A DNA stretch of 64,000 nt from Trichormus sp. NMC-1 (lineage in GTDB: Bacteria; Cyanobacteriota; Cyanobacteriia; Cyanobacteriales; Nostocaceae): contig NZ_LZQD01000002.1 of the NCBI RefSeq assembly GCF_001858025.1, forward strand, positions 462,120 through 526,119, read 5' to 3'. The notes under the pieces were generated by a model. The model saw nothing but the letters and a program-made list of their open reading frames with translations, was not told where the DNA came from and made no database searches. A program made the position numbers and the translations under genes. Position 1 is the stretch's first letter. The number at the start of each line of letters is the position of its first letter. Of this stretch, positions 52,979-62,811 are shown piece after piece.

Positions 52979-53656
52979 ATGCAAGAACTTTTATCAGCAA
53001 AGGAATTGCTAAAAATTCTGGTAATTGATGACCATGAATCAGTTTTAAGTGGCACGGTTGATATCCTCCGAAAAAACTATCCTAGGGCTGAGTTTATAAC
53101 TGCTATAAATGCTAATAATACACTTGAGCAAGTTACTAGTTTACAACCTGATCTAATAGTTATGGATCTTTCTATTCCCGAAGATATGGGAATGAATGCA
53201 CGACCGGATAACGGTATTAAACTTCTGAAAATCTTGATGGAAAAATATCCCCATTTGAATATTGTTGTCCAAAGCGCCCATGTGAGAACATTAATACGTA
53301 TTCGCCTAGATATTGATAGTCATAAAGGAGGATTTACCATTGCCGATAAAAGTCTTTCTACCCAAGAAATGTTAACAAGAGTTGATTGGGCATTACAAGG
53401 ATTAACTCATACAAAAGATATTAGTAGAATTCACTCAGGATTAGAAGTTAAACCAGAGTGGTTGAAGGTACTGACTCTAGCATTTGAGGAAGGATTACAA
53501 GATAAATCAATAGCTGAAAAAATGTGTATATCAGAACGCATGGTACGTCATTATTGGAGTAAGCTACAAGATGCATTAAATGTTTACCCAGAAGAAGGGA
53601 AAAACATCCGTATCCAAACTGAAATGCAAGCCAGAAAACAAGGCTTAATTGATTAA
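52979..53656 (+). CDS. NarL/LuxR-type response regulator
   Basis: This response regulator has a receiver domain (about 12-140) with ILVIDDHES (Asp17-Asp18) and the phosphoacceptor Asp63 in VMDLSIPED. The C-terminal helix-turn-helix is LQDKSIAEKMCISERMVRHYWSKL. The frame also opens with TTG at 52970, three codons earlier; I prefer the ATG at 52979. Its end overlaps the kinase gene by 8 bases, so the two form a pair. Control of the peptide-export genes upstream is possible but not shown. Confidence 0.87.
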   Translation: MQELLSAKELLKILVIDDHESVLSGTVDILRKNYPRAEFITAINANNTLEQVTSLQPDLIVMDLSIPEDMGMNARPDNGIKLLKILMEKYPHLNIVVQSAHVRTLIRIRLDIDSHKGGFTIADKSLSTQEMLTRVDWALQGLTHTKDISRIHSGLEVKPEWLKVLTLAFEEGLQDKSIAEKMCISERMVRHYWSKLQDALNVYPEEGKNIRIQTEMQARKQGLID

Positions 53657-54653
53657 TTATCAATCTCAAAATCAAATACCGAGACTAGATATAAAGCTTA
53701 TGCGGGTGAGAATTGATAAAACAATTAAAGAGCGATGGCAATATATTTTGATTTTCTGGTGGTCTATTTTAGACATTGCTAGTGCTAGACTCACGCAATC
53801 TCCACTAGAAACTATTACAGTTATTAGTATCGCCACCTCTAGTCTAATTAGCATTGGGTATTTACTTTTAAATGAAAGTATTTTGATTTCAATATTTCCA
53901 GCAAGTTTAATTTTTGTAATCAATGCTATAGCTATCACAGCTTTCTATCACTATAACCAAGCTGTTAGATCAGAAATTAAAGCCAGACAAGCTATCATTG
54001 AAATTACATTTGAAACAATTCACAACGGGCCGCTCCAAAACCTAGATAGGGTTTTAAAATTAGTCAAAGAACAAGATTTACCAACTCACAAATTACTACC
54101 GGAACTAGAAAAAGAACTAAAGAAATTAAACCAAGATCTACGAGGAATTTATGAGTTTTGGCAACAAGAAAATCTCACCCAAGAACCTAGCCTTTACTTA
54201 GGAAAGAGTATCATCATCAATTTACAAGACCCTCTGCATGAAATTCTCTATCAAGTTTATAGCTATACCTTGGAACGAGATTTTCCCTGCTTTAAAACCC
54301 TCAAGCTGAAGATTCGCACCTTTGAGCCTATAGATGAAAGAAATCTGACCCTTGACAACAAGCGAGGACTCTGCCGATTTCTGGAAGAAGCTTTGTGTAA
54401 TGTGGGCAAACACGCTACAGGAGTTACCTGCCTCCAAGTTGCTTCCTCTTCATCTGCGGGCTGCTACACACTCAGCATTAGAGATGATGGTTTGGGAGTT
54501 AACTCCTCAAGGGAAGGTCGGGGAACGCAACAGTTTAAAAATTTAGCACGACAAATTAAAGGTCAATTTCGACGGGTTCCCCTTTCTCCTCAAGGAACTA
54601 TTTGTGAACTATCTTGGAATGAGACAAATTTTTTCAGAGTTCCAGATTGCTAA
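53649..54653 (+). CDS. NarX-type sensor histidine kinase
   Basis: This 334-residue kinase has two or three membrane helices in residues about 30-103 and no sizeable periplasmic sensor. The phosphoacceptor is His125 in FETIHNGPLQ. A coiled helix region follows, then an HATPase domain with the N-box FLEEALCNVGKHATG (Asn251) and G-box RDDGLG (279-283). It overlaps the regulator gene and should phosphorylate Asp63 of its product. The intact His contrasts with the Arg at the same place in the protein at 52054. Confidence 0.85.
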   Translation: MINYQSQNQIPRLDIKLMRVRIDKTIKERWQYILIFWWSILDIASARLTQSPLETITVISIATSSLISIGYLLLNESILISIFPASLIFVINAIAITAFYHYNQAVRSEIKARQAIIEITFETIHNGPLQNLDRVLKLVKEQDLPTHKLLPELEKELKKLNQDLRGIYEFWQQENLTQEPSLYLGKSIIINLQDPLHEILYQVYSYTLERDFPCFKTLKLKIRTFEPIDERNLTLDNKRGLCRFLEEALCNVGKHATGVTCLQVASSSSAGCYTLSIRDDGLGVNSSREGRGTQQFKNLARQIKGQFRRVPLSPQGTICELSWNETNFFRVPDC

Positions 54654-54824
54654 AAGCAGAGTGGGTAGCTTCTGATATATTGTGAGTTATCATGGATAAA
54701 TTATTATATTTTGGCATTTTGCCCCCTCTCAGGTGGCTTATGGGTGAACGTATATTTGCTCAACAACCATGTCACTATAGGGAATAAATCCTCATATTGA
54801 GCAAGAGAAAGGCTAAAAAACGCT

Positions 54825-55772
54825 GTGCAGATAACATTTTTAGGGACGAGTTCCGGAGTACCTACAAGATCACGTAATGTTTCCAGTGTCGCACTGAGAT
54901 TACCACAACGGGCAGAACTGTGGTTATTCGACTGCGGTGAAGGTACTCAGCATCAAATTTTGCGAAGTGACCTAAAAATTAGCCAACTCTCCCGAATTTT
55001 TATCACCCATATGCACGGTGATCACATTTTTGGCTTGATGGGACTTCTTGCTAGTTGCGGTTTAGCTGGTAATGTAGAACGAGTTGATATCTATGGCCCA
55101 TCTGGGTTAAATGAATATCTACAAGCCGCCTCACGTTACTCCCACACCCACTTTTCTTACCCTATTAAGGTACATACTGTCCAGCCAGGAGTAATTTACG
55201 AAAATGATGAGTTTATCATTAGCTGTGGTCTACTGCATCATCGTATTACAGCATTTGGCTATCGTGTAGAAGAAAAAGACCGCAGCGGACGCTTTGATGT
55301 AGAAAAAGCTAAAGCTTTACAAATTCCTTCGGGTCCCATTTATGGAAAACTCAAGCGCGGTGAAACCGTTACCCTTGCAGATGGACGAATAATTGATGGT
55401 AGTGAATTGTGTGGAGATACGGAAATTGGCCGCAAGTTTGTTTATTGTACAGATACAGTTTATTGTGACGGTGCTGTACAGTTAGCCCAGGATGCGGATG
55501 TGTTAATTCATGAAGCCACCTTTGCTCATCAGGATGCAGATATGGCTTTTCAAAGATTACATTCTACAACTACAATGGCGGCACAAACAGCTTATGCCGC
55601 CGGGGTAAATCAATTAATTATGACTCATTTTAGTCCCCGCTATGCTCCCGGAAATGCCATTGAGTTAAAAGATTTACTTCGGGAAGCCCGCGCTATTTTC
55701 CCCAATACCATAATGGCTCAGGACTTTATGGTTTACGACATACCTAGACGGCGGGAAGTTGTCCTCAATTAG
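54825..55772 (+). CDS. rnz: Ribonuclease Z (tRNA 3'-processing)
   Basis: This 315-residue metallo-beta-lactamase-fold endonuclease trims tRNA 3' ends. Zinc ligands are visible in [11 protein letters not shown] (His62, His64, Asp66, His67), further in [15 protein letters not shown], in [10 protein letters not shown] and in MTHFSPRY. The start is GTG at 54825 after a GAGAAAGG ribosome site, and the first residues [14 protein letters not shown] are the usual start of RNase Z. It is a housekeeping gene unrelated to the neighbouring export locus. Confidence 0.96.
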   Translation: MQITFLGTSSGVPTRSRNVSSVALRLPQRAELWLFDCGEGTQHQILRSDLKISQLSRIFITHMHGDHIFGLMGLLASCGLAGNVERVDIYGPSGLNEYLQAASRYSHTHFSYPIKVHTVQPGVIYENDEFIISCGLLHHRITAFGYRVEEKDRSGRFDVEKAKALQIPSGPIYGKLKRGETVTLADGRIIDGSELCGDTEIGRKFVYCTDTVYCDGAVQLAQDADVLIHEATFAHQDADMAFQRLHSTTTMAAQTAYAAGVNQLIMTHFSPRYAPGNAIELKDLLREARAIFPNTIMAQDFMVYDIPRRREVVLN

Positions 55773-55891
55773 GCTGTAGTCTATGGTGTTAAGAATTCAG
55801 CCAAATAGAAAACCTAAATGTGGCATAGGGGTAAAGCGCAGCGGGAGCAATATGAGTATCAACGCTCAAACCGTTGTCCCACAGCCGTTCT

Positions 55892-55961
55892 ACCCCACAC
55901 CTTAGTCCCCTCCCGTCAAGAGAGGAGGGGAAGTTTTACGTTAGTAAAACGGGGGTGGGGT
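55892..55961. repeat. Nested inverted-repeat element
   Basis: An outer ACCCCAC / GTGGGGT pair surrounds CCCCTCC...GGAGGGG and GTTTTAC-GTTA-GTAAAAC stems. The 70-base unit could fold into a three-arm structure and resembles small intergenic repeats of cyanobacteria. Confidence 0.55.
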
Positions 55962-56107
55962 GCTTCTGGATTGATTGGTCATTGAGTCAGTTGCATATAA
56001 CGTCAATGAAGAATCTTTCACGTTAAGTTGACACCAATGTTGCGTAGCGAGTGCTGAGTGCCGAGTGCTGCTAAACCCTGACATTCAAGTAATAAAAAAG
56101 TAATAAA

Positions 56108-56132
56108 TTAGACTTTTAAAACATCTTCTTAG
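56108..56132. repeat. Inverted copy of the 25-bp dispersed repeat
   Basis: This matches the reverse complement of 8630-8654 at 24 of 25 bases. It lies alone in a spacer, without the fold-back sequence seen after the copy at 8630. Confidence 0.6.
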
Positions 56133-56413
56133 AAATCATATGTATCAACCTTTATATATTCCCTTTTTATCCTTCATTAAATATTTAAAAATCTTATAAA
56201 TAAATTTACTATCATAGTGCTGACCGGGCATATATCTGGATGAATTGATTATAGGATAGCTGCTTAAAGATACGTTTTATCAAGTAGTTATATCATCCTG
56301 GGAAAAAATAAATATTAGTGGTTTAAGAGAGAAAGTTGTGTATAAATTATCTCAAAAACCTGTTTTATCATTATTTTCCAGATATATGGTTTCAATAATA
56401 GAGGGCTTTTATA

Positions 56414-58648
56414 GTGGCTACAACTGGTCTAAATCATCAACAACTGGTTACTACCTCTAAGCCAAGGGCAGTTAACATTAGACAAATATCTACAATTCTG
56501 TTTTACCGACGCTTTTTCATTTTAGGGGTTTCCTGTGCAGTGATGTCAGTTACTTCTCTTCTAGCTGTCATTACTAAACCGATGTACCAGAGTTCTATGC
56601 AGATTATGGTGAGTTCTGATTTAGATGAAGCATCAGGATCAATCAAGAAGCAGGAAAATGCCAAAGCTGAGTTAATTACCCCTAATTTTTCATCTGTAGA
56701 ATATACTCATCAGATGAAATTAATGCTGAGTTCTAAGCTAGTACAAAAAGCTGTAGATTTGTTGCGCTCTGATTATCCCAATATTACTATAGAAAATATT
56801 AAGGGTAAAAATGATTCAGGCAATCAAGGAGCTTTACAAATAACCCCATTAGAGGGTTTATCAGAATCTAATCAGGTTGTTAATCAAGTATTTGTTATTT
56901 CTTTCAAAGACCCAGATCCAGTAAAAACAAAAAGGGTATTGCAAGCTCTCCAGAAAGTTTATCAAGACAATAATAGTGAACAAAAAAAGCAGCGTTTAAA
57001 TCAAGCTTTAGCTTTTGTTAACAATCGATTACCTAAGTTGCAAAAAGACGTAATAGCGTCAGAGAAAAAATTAGAATTATTTCGCCAGAAACATAATTTA
57101 GTTGACCCGTCAGTACAAAGTAAAATTCTGTTAGAATCTCTTGCTGATATTCAGAAACAACGACAAACTACTCGCTCTAAATTTGAAGCTGTACAAGCTC
57201 AGTACAATACCCTAGATCAAAAAATAGCATCTTCCACCCAGAATGCACAAGTTTCAGCTAGTATGAGTCGTTCTAACAGCTACCAAGCCTTATTAGATGA
57301 GGTAAAAAAGACAGAATTGAATTTGGCTCAGGAGCGTCTGCGCTATACTGATAATTCACCAATAGTCATAAAACTCAAGCAAAAACGCCAAATTCAAATT
57401 GCCTTATTACAGCAAGAAGTAAAAGAGAAAGCTACCAAAACGAGCCGTGCAACAGAAAATTTATTAGGAATTGACCCGAAGTTAGTTAATGAATTACAGC
57501 AATTACAAAAAACAGCCCTTGAACTAATTCGCAATGAAAATAATTTAGCTAAATCTGAACAACAAATTCGCTGGCAGCTAAGTACATACCCAAGCATAAT
57601 AGCAGAGTACAATCGATTGCTTGCAGATGTCACATTCCAACGCCGAACACTTGAGCAATTGCTTCAGGTACAACAATCATTGGGAATGAAAATTGCTCAA
57701 GGCGGATTTGATTGGCAAGTATTGGAAGAGCCAGACTTGGGTATTTATATCGGTAATCGTAAATGGTTATTGATAATTGCCGGAGTGCTAATTGGTCCAA
57801 TTTTAGGTGCAGCAGCAGCCTTGATTTGGGAAGTGTTTAATAAGGCAATTTTTTCAGCACAGGATTTACAGAAACTAACAAATATTCGATTACTGGGTTC
57901 TGTTTCCAAGTTGGGAAAACCAAGTTTAAAAAACAGACTCCAGCGGATTTTTAGGCGTGGGCGGCAAAATTCAGCACCTTCAACGGTGGAAAACAACGAT
58001 AAATTATCCAGCCATGAAACCCTGGATATGATTTATCAAAATATTCAAATATTCAAGAATCCCTTGCCTTTTAAGTCCTTGATGTTGACTTCAGCCGTAC
58101 CAGGAGAGGGAAAAACAACTTTAGCTTTGGGACTTGGGGCTAGTGCTGCACATATGCATCAACGGGTACTAGTTATTGATGCTAACTTGCGATCGCCCAG
58201 TTTACACAAAATCCTGGAAATTTCCAATGATTGGGGGCTATCTCTGCTATTGGTGGATGATATCAAAACCCAAGCTCATAATTATATCCAGCCTATTCAC
58301 CCCTCAGTTGATATTCTCACTGCTGGTCCGACACCAGAAGATGTGGTAAATCTGCTGAGTTCTGGACGAATGAAAGAATTGATTGAGTCCTTTGAGCAAA
58401 TTTATGACTTGGTGTTGATAGATGCTCCTTCTGTTTTAGATAGCATTGATGCTAGAATTATCGCCTCTGTTTGTAATGGAATTGTCATAGTTGGGCGTAT
58501 TGGCCAGTTAACCCCACAGGAACTGATGCAAGCAACGGAAATTTTGAGCCAGTTGAATTTAATCGGTATTGTGGCTAATGAGGTGAATAATTCGCCAAAA
58601 GTCAGGAAATCTCCCAAACGTTCTGACACGATAAAATCTGCTGATTAA
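56414..58648 (+). CDS. Wzc-like polysaccharide co-polymerase with ATPase domain
   Basis: This 744-residue inner-membrane protein has an N-terminal Wzz-type domain with membrane helices at about 32-55 and 448-475, enclosing a long periplasmic coiled coil. The cytoplasmic BY-kinase-like ATPase has Walker A SAVPGEGKTT (near 560), Walker A' VLVIDANLRSP and Walker B LVLIDAPS (near 665). The C-terminus (SPKVRKSPKRSDTIKSAD) has no tyrosine cluster, so autophosphorylation there is not expected. It probably controls chain length or export of an exopolysaccharide. The start is GTG. No glycosyltransferases are adjacent. Confidence 0.87.
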   Translation: MATTGLNHQQLVTTSKPRAVNIRQISTILFYRRFFILGVSCAVMSVTSLLAVITKPMYQSSMQIMVSSDLDEASGSIKKQENAKAELITPNFSSVEYTHQMKLMLSSKLVQKAVDLLRSDYPNITIENIKGKNDSGNQGALQITPLEGLSESNQVVNQVFVISFKDPDPVKTKRVLQALQKVYQDNNSEQKKQRLNQALAFVNNRLPKLQKDVIASEKKLELFRQKHNLVDPSVQSKILLESLADIQKQRQTTRSKFEAVQAQYNTLDQKIASSTQNAQVSASMSRSNSYQALLDEVKKTELNLAQERLRYTDNSPIVIKLKQKRQIQIALLQQEVKEKATKTSRATENLLGIDPKLVNELQQLQKTALELIRNENNLAKSEQQIRWQLSTYPSIIAEYNRLLADVTFQRRTLEQLLQVQQSLGMKIAQGGFDWQVLEEPDLGIYIGNRKWLLIIAGVLIGPILGAAAALIWEVFNKAIFSAQDLQKLTNIRLLGSVSKLGKPSLKNRLQRIFRRGRQNSAPSTVENNDKLSSHETLDMIYQNIQIFKNPLPFKSLMLTSAVPGEGKTTLALGLGASAAHMHQRVLVIDANLRSPSLHKILEISNDWGLSLLLVDDIKTQAHNYIQPIHPSVDILTAGPTPEDVVNLLSSGRMKELIESFEQIYDLVLIDAPSVLDSIDARIIASVCNGIVIVGRIGQLTPQELMQATEILSQLNLIGIVANEVNNSPKVRKSPKRSDTIKSAD

Positions 58649-58752
58649 AACCCCACAAGTCTAATCAAAATGCATAATAGGTAGAAGTGGCAACCTCCTA
58701 CCTGGGAGAACGTCTCGTTGAACTTGTAGAGGCTTGTGATTAGACAATCAGC

Positions 58753-59898
58753 ATGAAAATCCAACTTTATTTAGGCGCTTTATTTTCCCAAATTAAAGGA
58801 CAACATTGGTGGATAGGTATCCTCTTGTGGTTTGTTTTGGTTGCTCCTGCTCAAGCATCTGTCATCCTGCGCGTAGCAATTGAGAGGGGAGTAAATCAAG
58901 TCAAAGTTGGTGCTTCCACAACTGCAATAGTTAAAGATAGTGCAGGACGTACTCTTGGACAATTACCAGCAATGAGCGCTTATGCTGCTCAATCAGTTCC
59001 GGGGGGAGTGGCTTTGGATAAATGGCAATCTGGGTTATTTTGGATTGAGCCAACTGCTAAGGGATTTGTTTATATTGGCGATCGCTGGTTTCGAGGTAGA
59101 ACTCTTGTCATTCCTACCGAAAAAGGCTTAACCGCAGTTAATTGGGTCGATTTAGAAGAATATCTCTACAGCGTCATCGGTGGGGAAATGAATTCTAGTT
59201 GGCCTCCCGAAGCCCTCAAAGCCCAAGCGATCGCAGCCCGTACCTATGCCCTCTATGAACGAGAAAAACAGCGCAACAATCCCGTTTATGACTTAGGAGA
59301 TAGTCCCGATCGCTGGCAAATCTACAAAGGTGTCAGCAGCGAATCCCGTAACACTTATGGTGCTGTAGATGGCACAGCAGGAAAAGTCCTCACCTATAAC
59401 AACCGAATTATTCTCTCAGTCTTCCATGCTTGTTCTGGTGGACACACCGAAAATGTAGAAGATGTTTGGGGAAATACTCTCCCTTACCTGCGTGCAGTAC
59501 AAGACTTTGATCAAGGTTTCAAAGAATGCAATTGGGTAAAAACCTTCTCACCTGGAGAAATTAGCGCCAGAATTTCCGGGATAGGCAACATCAAAGATAT
59601 GATTGCTGAATCTTTCTCACCTTTCCGCAGCGTGAAAACCCTGAAAATAATCGGTGATCAAGGTACTAAAGTACTTAAAGGTGAAGAAGTTCGTACCGCA
59701 CTCAGGCTAAAAAGTACCCGTTTTAGCGTTAGCAAAGGAGAAAATGGCAGTTTTGTCCTCCAAGGGCTAGGCTATGGACATGGTTTAGGTATGAGTCAGT
59801 GGGGCGCGTATAGTTTAGCCCAACGCGGAGCCAGCCATTTACAAATTTTGGGACATTATTACCAAGGTGTAGCTCTAACGCCGATTCAGGCTAAATAG
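58753..59898 (+). CDS. SpoIID/LytB-domain protein
   Basis: This 381-residue exported protein has a hydrophobic signal (about 20-37, ending APAQAS). The SpoIID domain includes VDLEEYLYSVIGGEMNSSWP, ALKAQAIAARTYALYE and FHACSGGHTENVEDVWG, and it closes with GYGHGLGMSQWGAYSLAQRG. In sporulating bacteria this domain is a lytic transglycosylase acting on peptidoglycan. Cyanobacteria carry non-sporulation homologues, probably in wall remodelling. It lies 104 bases after the Wzc-like gene. Confidence 0.92.
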   Translation: MKIQLYLGALFSQIKGQHWWIGILLWFVLVAPAQASVILRVAIERGVNQVKVGASTTAIVKDSAGRTLGQLPAMSAYAAQSVPGGVALDKWQSGLFWIEPTAKGFVYIGDRWFRGRTLVIPTEKGLTAVNWVDLEEYLYSVIGGEMNSSWPPEALKAQAIAARTYALYEREKQRNNPVYDLGDSPDRWQIYKGVSSESRNTYGAVDGTAGKVLTYNNRIILSVFHACSGGHTENVEDVWGNTLPYLRAVQDFDQGFKECNWVKTFSPGEISARISGIGNIKDMIAESFSPFRSVKTLKIIGDQGTKVLKGEEVRTALRLKSTRFSVSKGENGSFVLQGLGYGHGLGMSQWGAYSLAQRGASHLQILGHYYQGVALTPIQAK

Positions 59899-59901
59899 GC
59901 A

Positions 59902-59929
59902 GTAGGGGCGTATTGCAATACGCCCCTAC
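59902..59929. repeat. Perfect 28-bp palindrome after the SpoIID gene
   Basis: Fourteen bases, GTAGGGGCGTATTG, are followed immediately by their reverse complement. It starts 3 bases after the stop codon and could act as a transcription-ending hairpin, though no T-run follows. Confidence 0.7.
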
Positions 59930-59971
59930 AGGAGCAATACGCCCCTACAGGAGCAATACGCCCCTACAGGA
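59915..59971. repeat. Three tandem 19-bp repeats
   Basis: The unit GCAATACGCCCCTACAGGA occurs three times without mismatch (59915, 59934, 59953). The first copy shares its left part with the palindrome, so the array probably grew from the palindrome's right arm. Confidence 0.9.
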
Positions 59972-59995
59972 GTATGGGTAACTGTGATGCCCACC

Positions 59996-61276
59996 TTAAT
60001 CCTTTGATTCATCCAAACGATTCTGTTTTTTAACCTGCTCAAATTCCTGTTCTAGCAAATCTGTATCACTGGAATAAACAGAATCTTCTTTACCAATGAT
60101 TTTTTCTTTAGCAAATTCACTAGCAAAAGCAATTTTCTTCTGTAAAGCCGAATCAGCATTTGCTAACAATCTTGCTCTTTCTATCCTTTGGTTATTACCA
60201 GCAGCAATTTTACCATTGCGCCATTGAATCCAAAAATAACGCAATAAGGGTATACCTAAAAAACCTGCTCCATAAGCCAACAACAACCAATAAATTCCTT
60301 GTACAAAGCCTACTAGTCCACCTATTTGTGCTGCGGCTGTACCATCCCTCAATAAACTTCCCAGTATTAAAGCAGCCACAAAATTGAGTACACCTAAACC
60401 AGCACTCAACATGATTTTTCCTGAACTCGCCGCACTAAACCGCCAAAGAAATTCCTCTAAATAAGGAGCTATTGACTGCCGCTTTTTTTTGCTGGCTCTT
60501 ACTTGTAACTCTGGGAAATAATAGACAATTTGCCCATCAGCACTTACCTGGGGTTGCCCATTAAATCTAACCAGTACAGGCAACATATAATCTTCATATT
60601 CTTGCTGATATGTTTCACCCAAATTATCCAGATATGGCGCAATTTGTTCTGCTACTATTGCTCCTTTGTTATTACGAATCACTGTCGCAATTTCTTGCCA
60701 ACGGCGTTCTTCTAAGTTGGCGTTAGGATTACCATCACCAAACAAAAACGAAAACACAGCTTCAAAGAAATTGAGATCGCTCTCTTCCCCTCTTTGTTGT
60801 CGCCTTTCTTGGGATTGTTGTCTATAATCGGGACTAAAATACCAGAATAAATCTGGGAAAAAGAAGAAATTGAATCCACGATCACTGCCGCTCCGATTGT
60901 CGTTATCCCGATCTGAGTTAGCAGCAGTAATAATAATGATGATGGTGACAGTAATCAGCGCGATAGAAGCAATTAAGAAAATTCCAAAGGAAATGCGAAT
61001 TAAGTAAAACAGCACTCCCCAAACTTTTTTCCACCATTCCTGCAACCGTAATTGCAAGTATTTATTACGTAAGATTGTTCTAAAATTTTGGGGAAATTTA
61101 TAAACAATATCACCGGATTCTGCTACCTGTAAATGTCCCCCAGCATCTGATGCTAAGGCTAATAGTCCTTGATTGGCTTCAGCTAAATTTAAACCAGCTT
61201 GGGTTGCCACGTCACCAACGGTAACTCGGTAGCCCAATTGTTCTACAGATCGCATAATGGCGGGATTGGGAGTCAT
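59996..61276 (-). CDS. Conserved cyanobacterial membrane protein with duplicated N-terminal-type unit
   Basis: This 426-residue protein belongs to no family whose function I can name. Residues about 10-70 look like a small winged-helix unit ending GDIVYKFPQNF. A related unit appears near 205-255, ending GQIVYYFPELQ, suggesting an internal repeat. Membrane helices lie at about 88-118 and, as a pair, near 285-340. Between them is an Arg/Asp-rich loop (NSDRDNDNRSGSDRG). The C-terminus is a charged helix. It is convergent with the SpoIID gene. Confidence 0.7.
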   Translation of the reverse strand: MTPNPAIMRSVEQLGYRVTVGDVATQAGLNLAEANQGLLALASDAGGHLQVAESGDIVYKFPQNFRTILRNKYLQLRLQEWWKKVWGVLFYLIRISFGIFLIASIALITVTIIIIITAANSDRDNDNRSGSDRGFNFFFFPDLFWYFSPDYRQQSQERRQQRGEESDLNFFEAVFSFLFGDGNPNANLEERRWQEIATVIRNNKGAIVAEQIAPYLDNLGETYQQEYEDYMLPVLVRFNGQPQVSADGQIVYYFPELQVRASKKKRQSIAPYLEEFLWRFSAASSGKIMLSAGLGVLNFVAALILGSLLRDGTAAAQIGGLVGFVQGIYWLLLAYGAGFLGIPLLRYFWIQWRNGKIAAGNNQRIERARLLANADSALQKKIAFASEFAKEKIIGKEDSVYSSDTDLLEQEFEQVKKQNRLDESKD

Positions 61277-61446
61277 TGCTCTCCTCTCCTCTTGTATTTG
61301 AGTTTCTCTTTAATCTAGTATAAAGTTTGATTTTAGTTTAAACCCATAGCATAAACTCATCACCAAATGATATGGTCATTATGGCGCTGGACAATTCTTG
61401 TGTCTAGTTTCTCCCTAGCTTAGTAAACCAGCACATTTTCCCTAAT

Positions 61447-61926
61447 ATGGTTCAGTATACTCTCGCTCAAAGCCCAGAAATTATTCTTTCTGTTCCTGGC
61501 AAAGATTCGGCTAAAGCCCGCGACAAAGCAATGGATCAGCTGATGGAACTCATGGATACTGATCAGCTATCCACAGAACTAGAAGAAGGATTTGGACCTC
61601 AACAGTTAATTGAAGTTAAGGAACCAACTATTGATAATACTAGCGGTGAGGATGCCATTACCCAAGCCGTCCAGATTCTCAACAATTTGGCTACACTGAA
61701 GTTGAAGGTGCAAGAATCACGGTCTGAAGCTTTGGAAATTCGCAAAGCGGTTGATGTTCTATTCTCAGATAATATGGTTACTGAGGAGGAAATCACCCGT
61801 CTCAAGGAAGGTTTTAAGGTTCTCAAAAATTTCGCCCAAGCTAATATCCGTTATCAAGAAGCACGAACAAAAGCAGAACAGGCTAGACAAGTTTTAGATC
61901 AAGCTCTCAAATCACCTGAAAAGTGA
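61447..61926 (+). CDS. Conserved hypothetical helical protein
   Basis: This 159-residue, soluble, acidic protein has two predicted helical parts: residues about 15-45 and a long Glu/Lys/Ala-rich helix or coiled coil from about 65 to 155. There is no signal or membrane segment and no catalytic motif. I do not recognise a function. It begins with ATG at 61447, with no obvious strong ribosome site, 170 bases after the divergent gene at 61276. Confidence 0.65.
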   Translation: MVQYTLAQSPEIILSVPGKDSAKARDKAMDQLMELMDTDQLSTELEEGFGPQQLIEVKEPTIDNTSGEDAITQAVQILNNLATLKLKVQESRSEALEIRKAVDVLFSDNMVTEEEITRLKEGFKVLKNFAQANIRYQEARTKAEQARQVLDQALKSPEK

Positions 61927-61932
61927 CCGAAT

Positions 61933-61996
61933 AATTCGTAATTCGTAATTCGTAATAGTGCCTACGGCAGGCTACCGCCAACGTAATTCGTAATTC
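61933..61996. repeat. ATTCGTA tandem repeats flanking a small inverted repeat
   Basis: ATTCGTA repeats three times from 61933, is interrupted by GCCTACGGCAGGCTACCGCC, and then resumes at 61984. This is a typical short tandem repeat spacer of heterocystous cyanobacteria. Confidence 0.7.
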
Positions 61997-62176
61997 AAAG
62001 TTACAGAGCAACTAACTTTAGTTATGGAGATCCAAAAATTTATTCCTTGGTTTAAGCCCCTGGCTTTAGACATGGGGTGATAATTAGGAATTACTGTGAC
62101 TTTACACCAAATCTCGTTGTTAATTTTGATAATTCACAAAAAAAAGGACAGGTTTTAAAACCTGCCCTTCTTAATA

Positions 62177-62248
62177 CTGGGGCGCTAGGATTCGAACCTA
62201 GGGATGGCGGGACCAAAACCCACTGCCTTACCACTTGGCTACGCCCCA
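62177..62248 (-). tRNA. tRNA-Gln (UUG)
   Basis: The minus strand folds into a complete cloverleaf. The acceptor TGGGGCG pairs with CGCCCCA, the anticodon loop TTTTGGT gives TTG, and the T arm has GGTTCGAATCC. The 72 bases include the discriminator G; CCA is not encoded. Confidence 0.95.
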
Positions 62249-62432
62249 ACGAAGTAAGTCAACTTCAAATAATATAGCAGTTACCCTGGGGGTTATGTCA
62301 AGTACTTTTTAGAAAATATTTTTATTCTTATTTATAGCCGTGGACAGGGTGGTTAGGACATCAACTAATCCTAAAACTTAGACACTAAAAGGCTTCTAGC
62401 ACTGTCACCTGTCACCTGTTCCCTGTCACCTG

Positions 62433-62654
62433 CTATATTGTCCAAGAAAGGCATAAAAAAAGAGGGAAGGTTAAAATACCTTCCCCCCGCTTGTTGTTTT
62501 GATTGTTTTGGTTGTTTTCTGGCTTTTGCGCTTCTTTGAGTTTGTTTCTCAGCATCTGTCTTTGTTTCTTCAGTTGTCTCTTTCTGGCAGAACCGCCTCG
62601 GCCTTTATCGTTTCTCCCTTCTTTTCGGGGGGATTCCCATCTTTTTAAGCGCAT
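62433..62654 (-). CDS. Small Lys/Arg-rich hypothetical protein, doubtful
   Basis: This 73-residue ORF is strongly basic and helical (RKRQLKKQRQMLRNKLKEAQ) and then Asn-rich. It looks protein-like in its first 55 residues. The last 15 residues run through a clear terminator hairpin, which argues that the true end differs or that the ORF is not coding. No family is recognised. Confidence 0.35.
   Translation of the reverse strand: MRLKRWESPRKEGRNDKGRGGSARKRQLKKQRQMLRNKLKEAQKPENNQNNQNNKRGEGILTFPLFLCLSWTI
62454..62485 (-). terminator. Intrinsic terminator on the minus strand
   Basis: GGGAAGGT pairs with ACCTTCCC over 8 bp with a 6-base loop. On the minus strand a run of T follows, from the A-tract at 62454-62461. 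It would end transcripts coming from the direction of 62654. Confidence 0.75.
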
Positions 62655-62811
62655 ATTGTTTTTGACGGTGAGTAATGATTATGAAATTCTATAAACAGCA
62701 CTTGCCTTATTATACTACAAAAATTTCACTTTTTACAGGAAGTTGGAACGATAATGGCGATCGCTATTTGGATATTGAACTTACGCACAGGTCACAAAAT
62801 AAACGTATACC

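Larger units (their letters stand above)
55773..56413. other. 640-bp intergenic region with repeats
   Basis: No gene is visible. The region contains a compact hairpin repeat (55892-55961) and short tandem runs of the GAGTGCTGA type near 56049-56071. The dispersed 25-bp repeat at 56108-56132 follows, and then AT-rich DNA leading to the Wzc-like gene, which should contain its promoter. Confidence 0.6.

Noticed and set aside
54654-54824. A structured leader or riboswitch before rnz
   Set aside because: No convincing stem set or known riboswitch motif was seen; only AT-rich sequence and a ribosome site.
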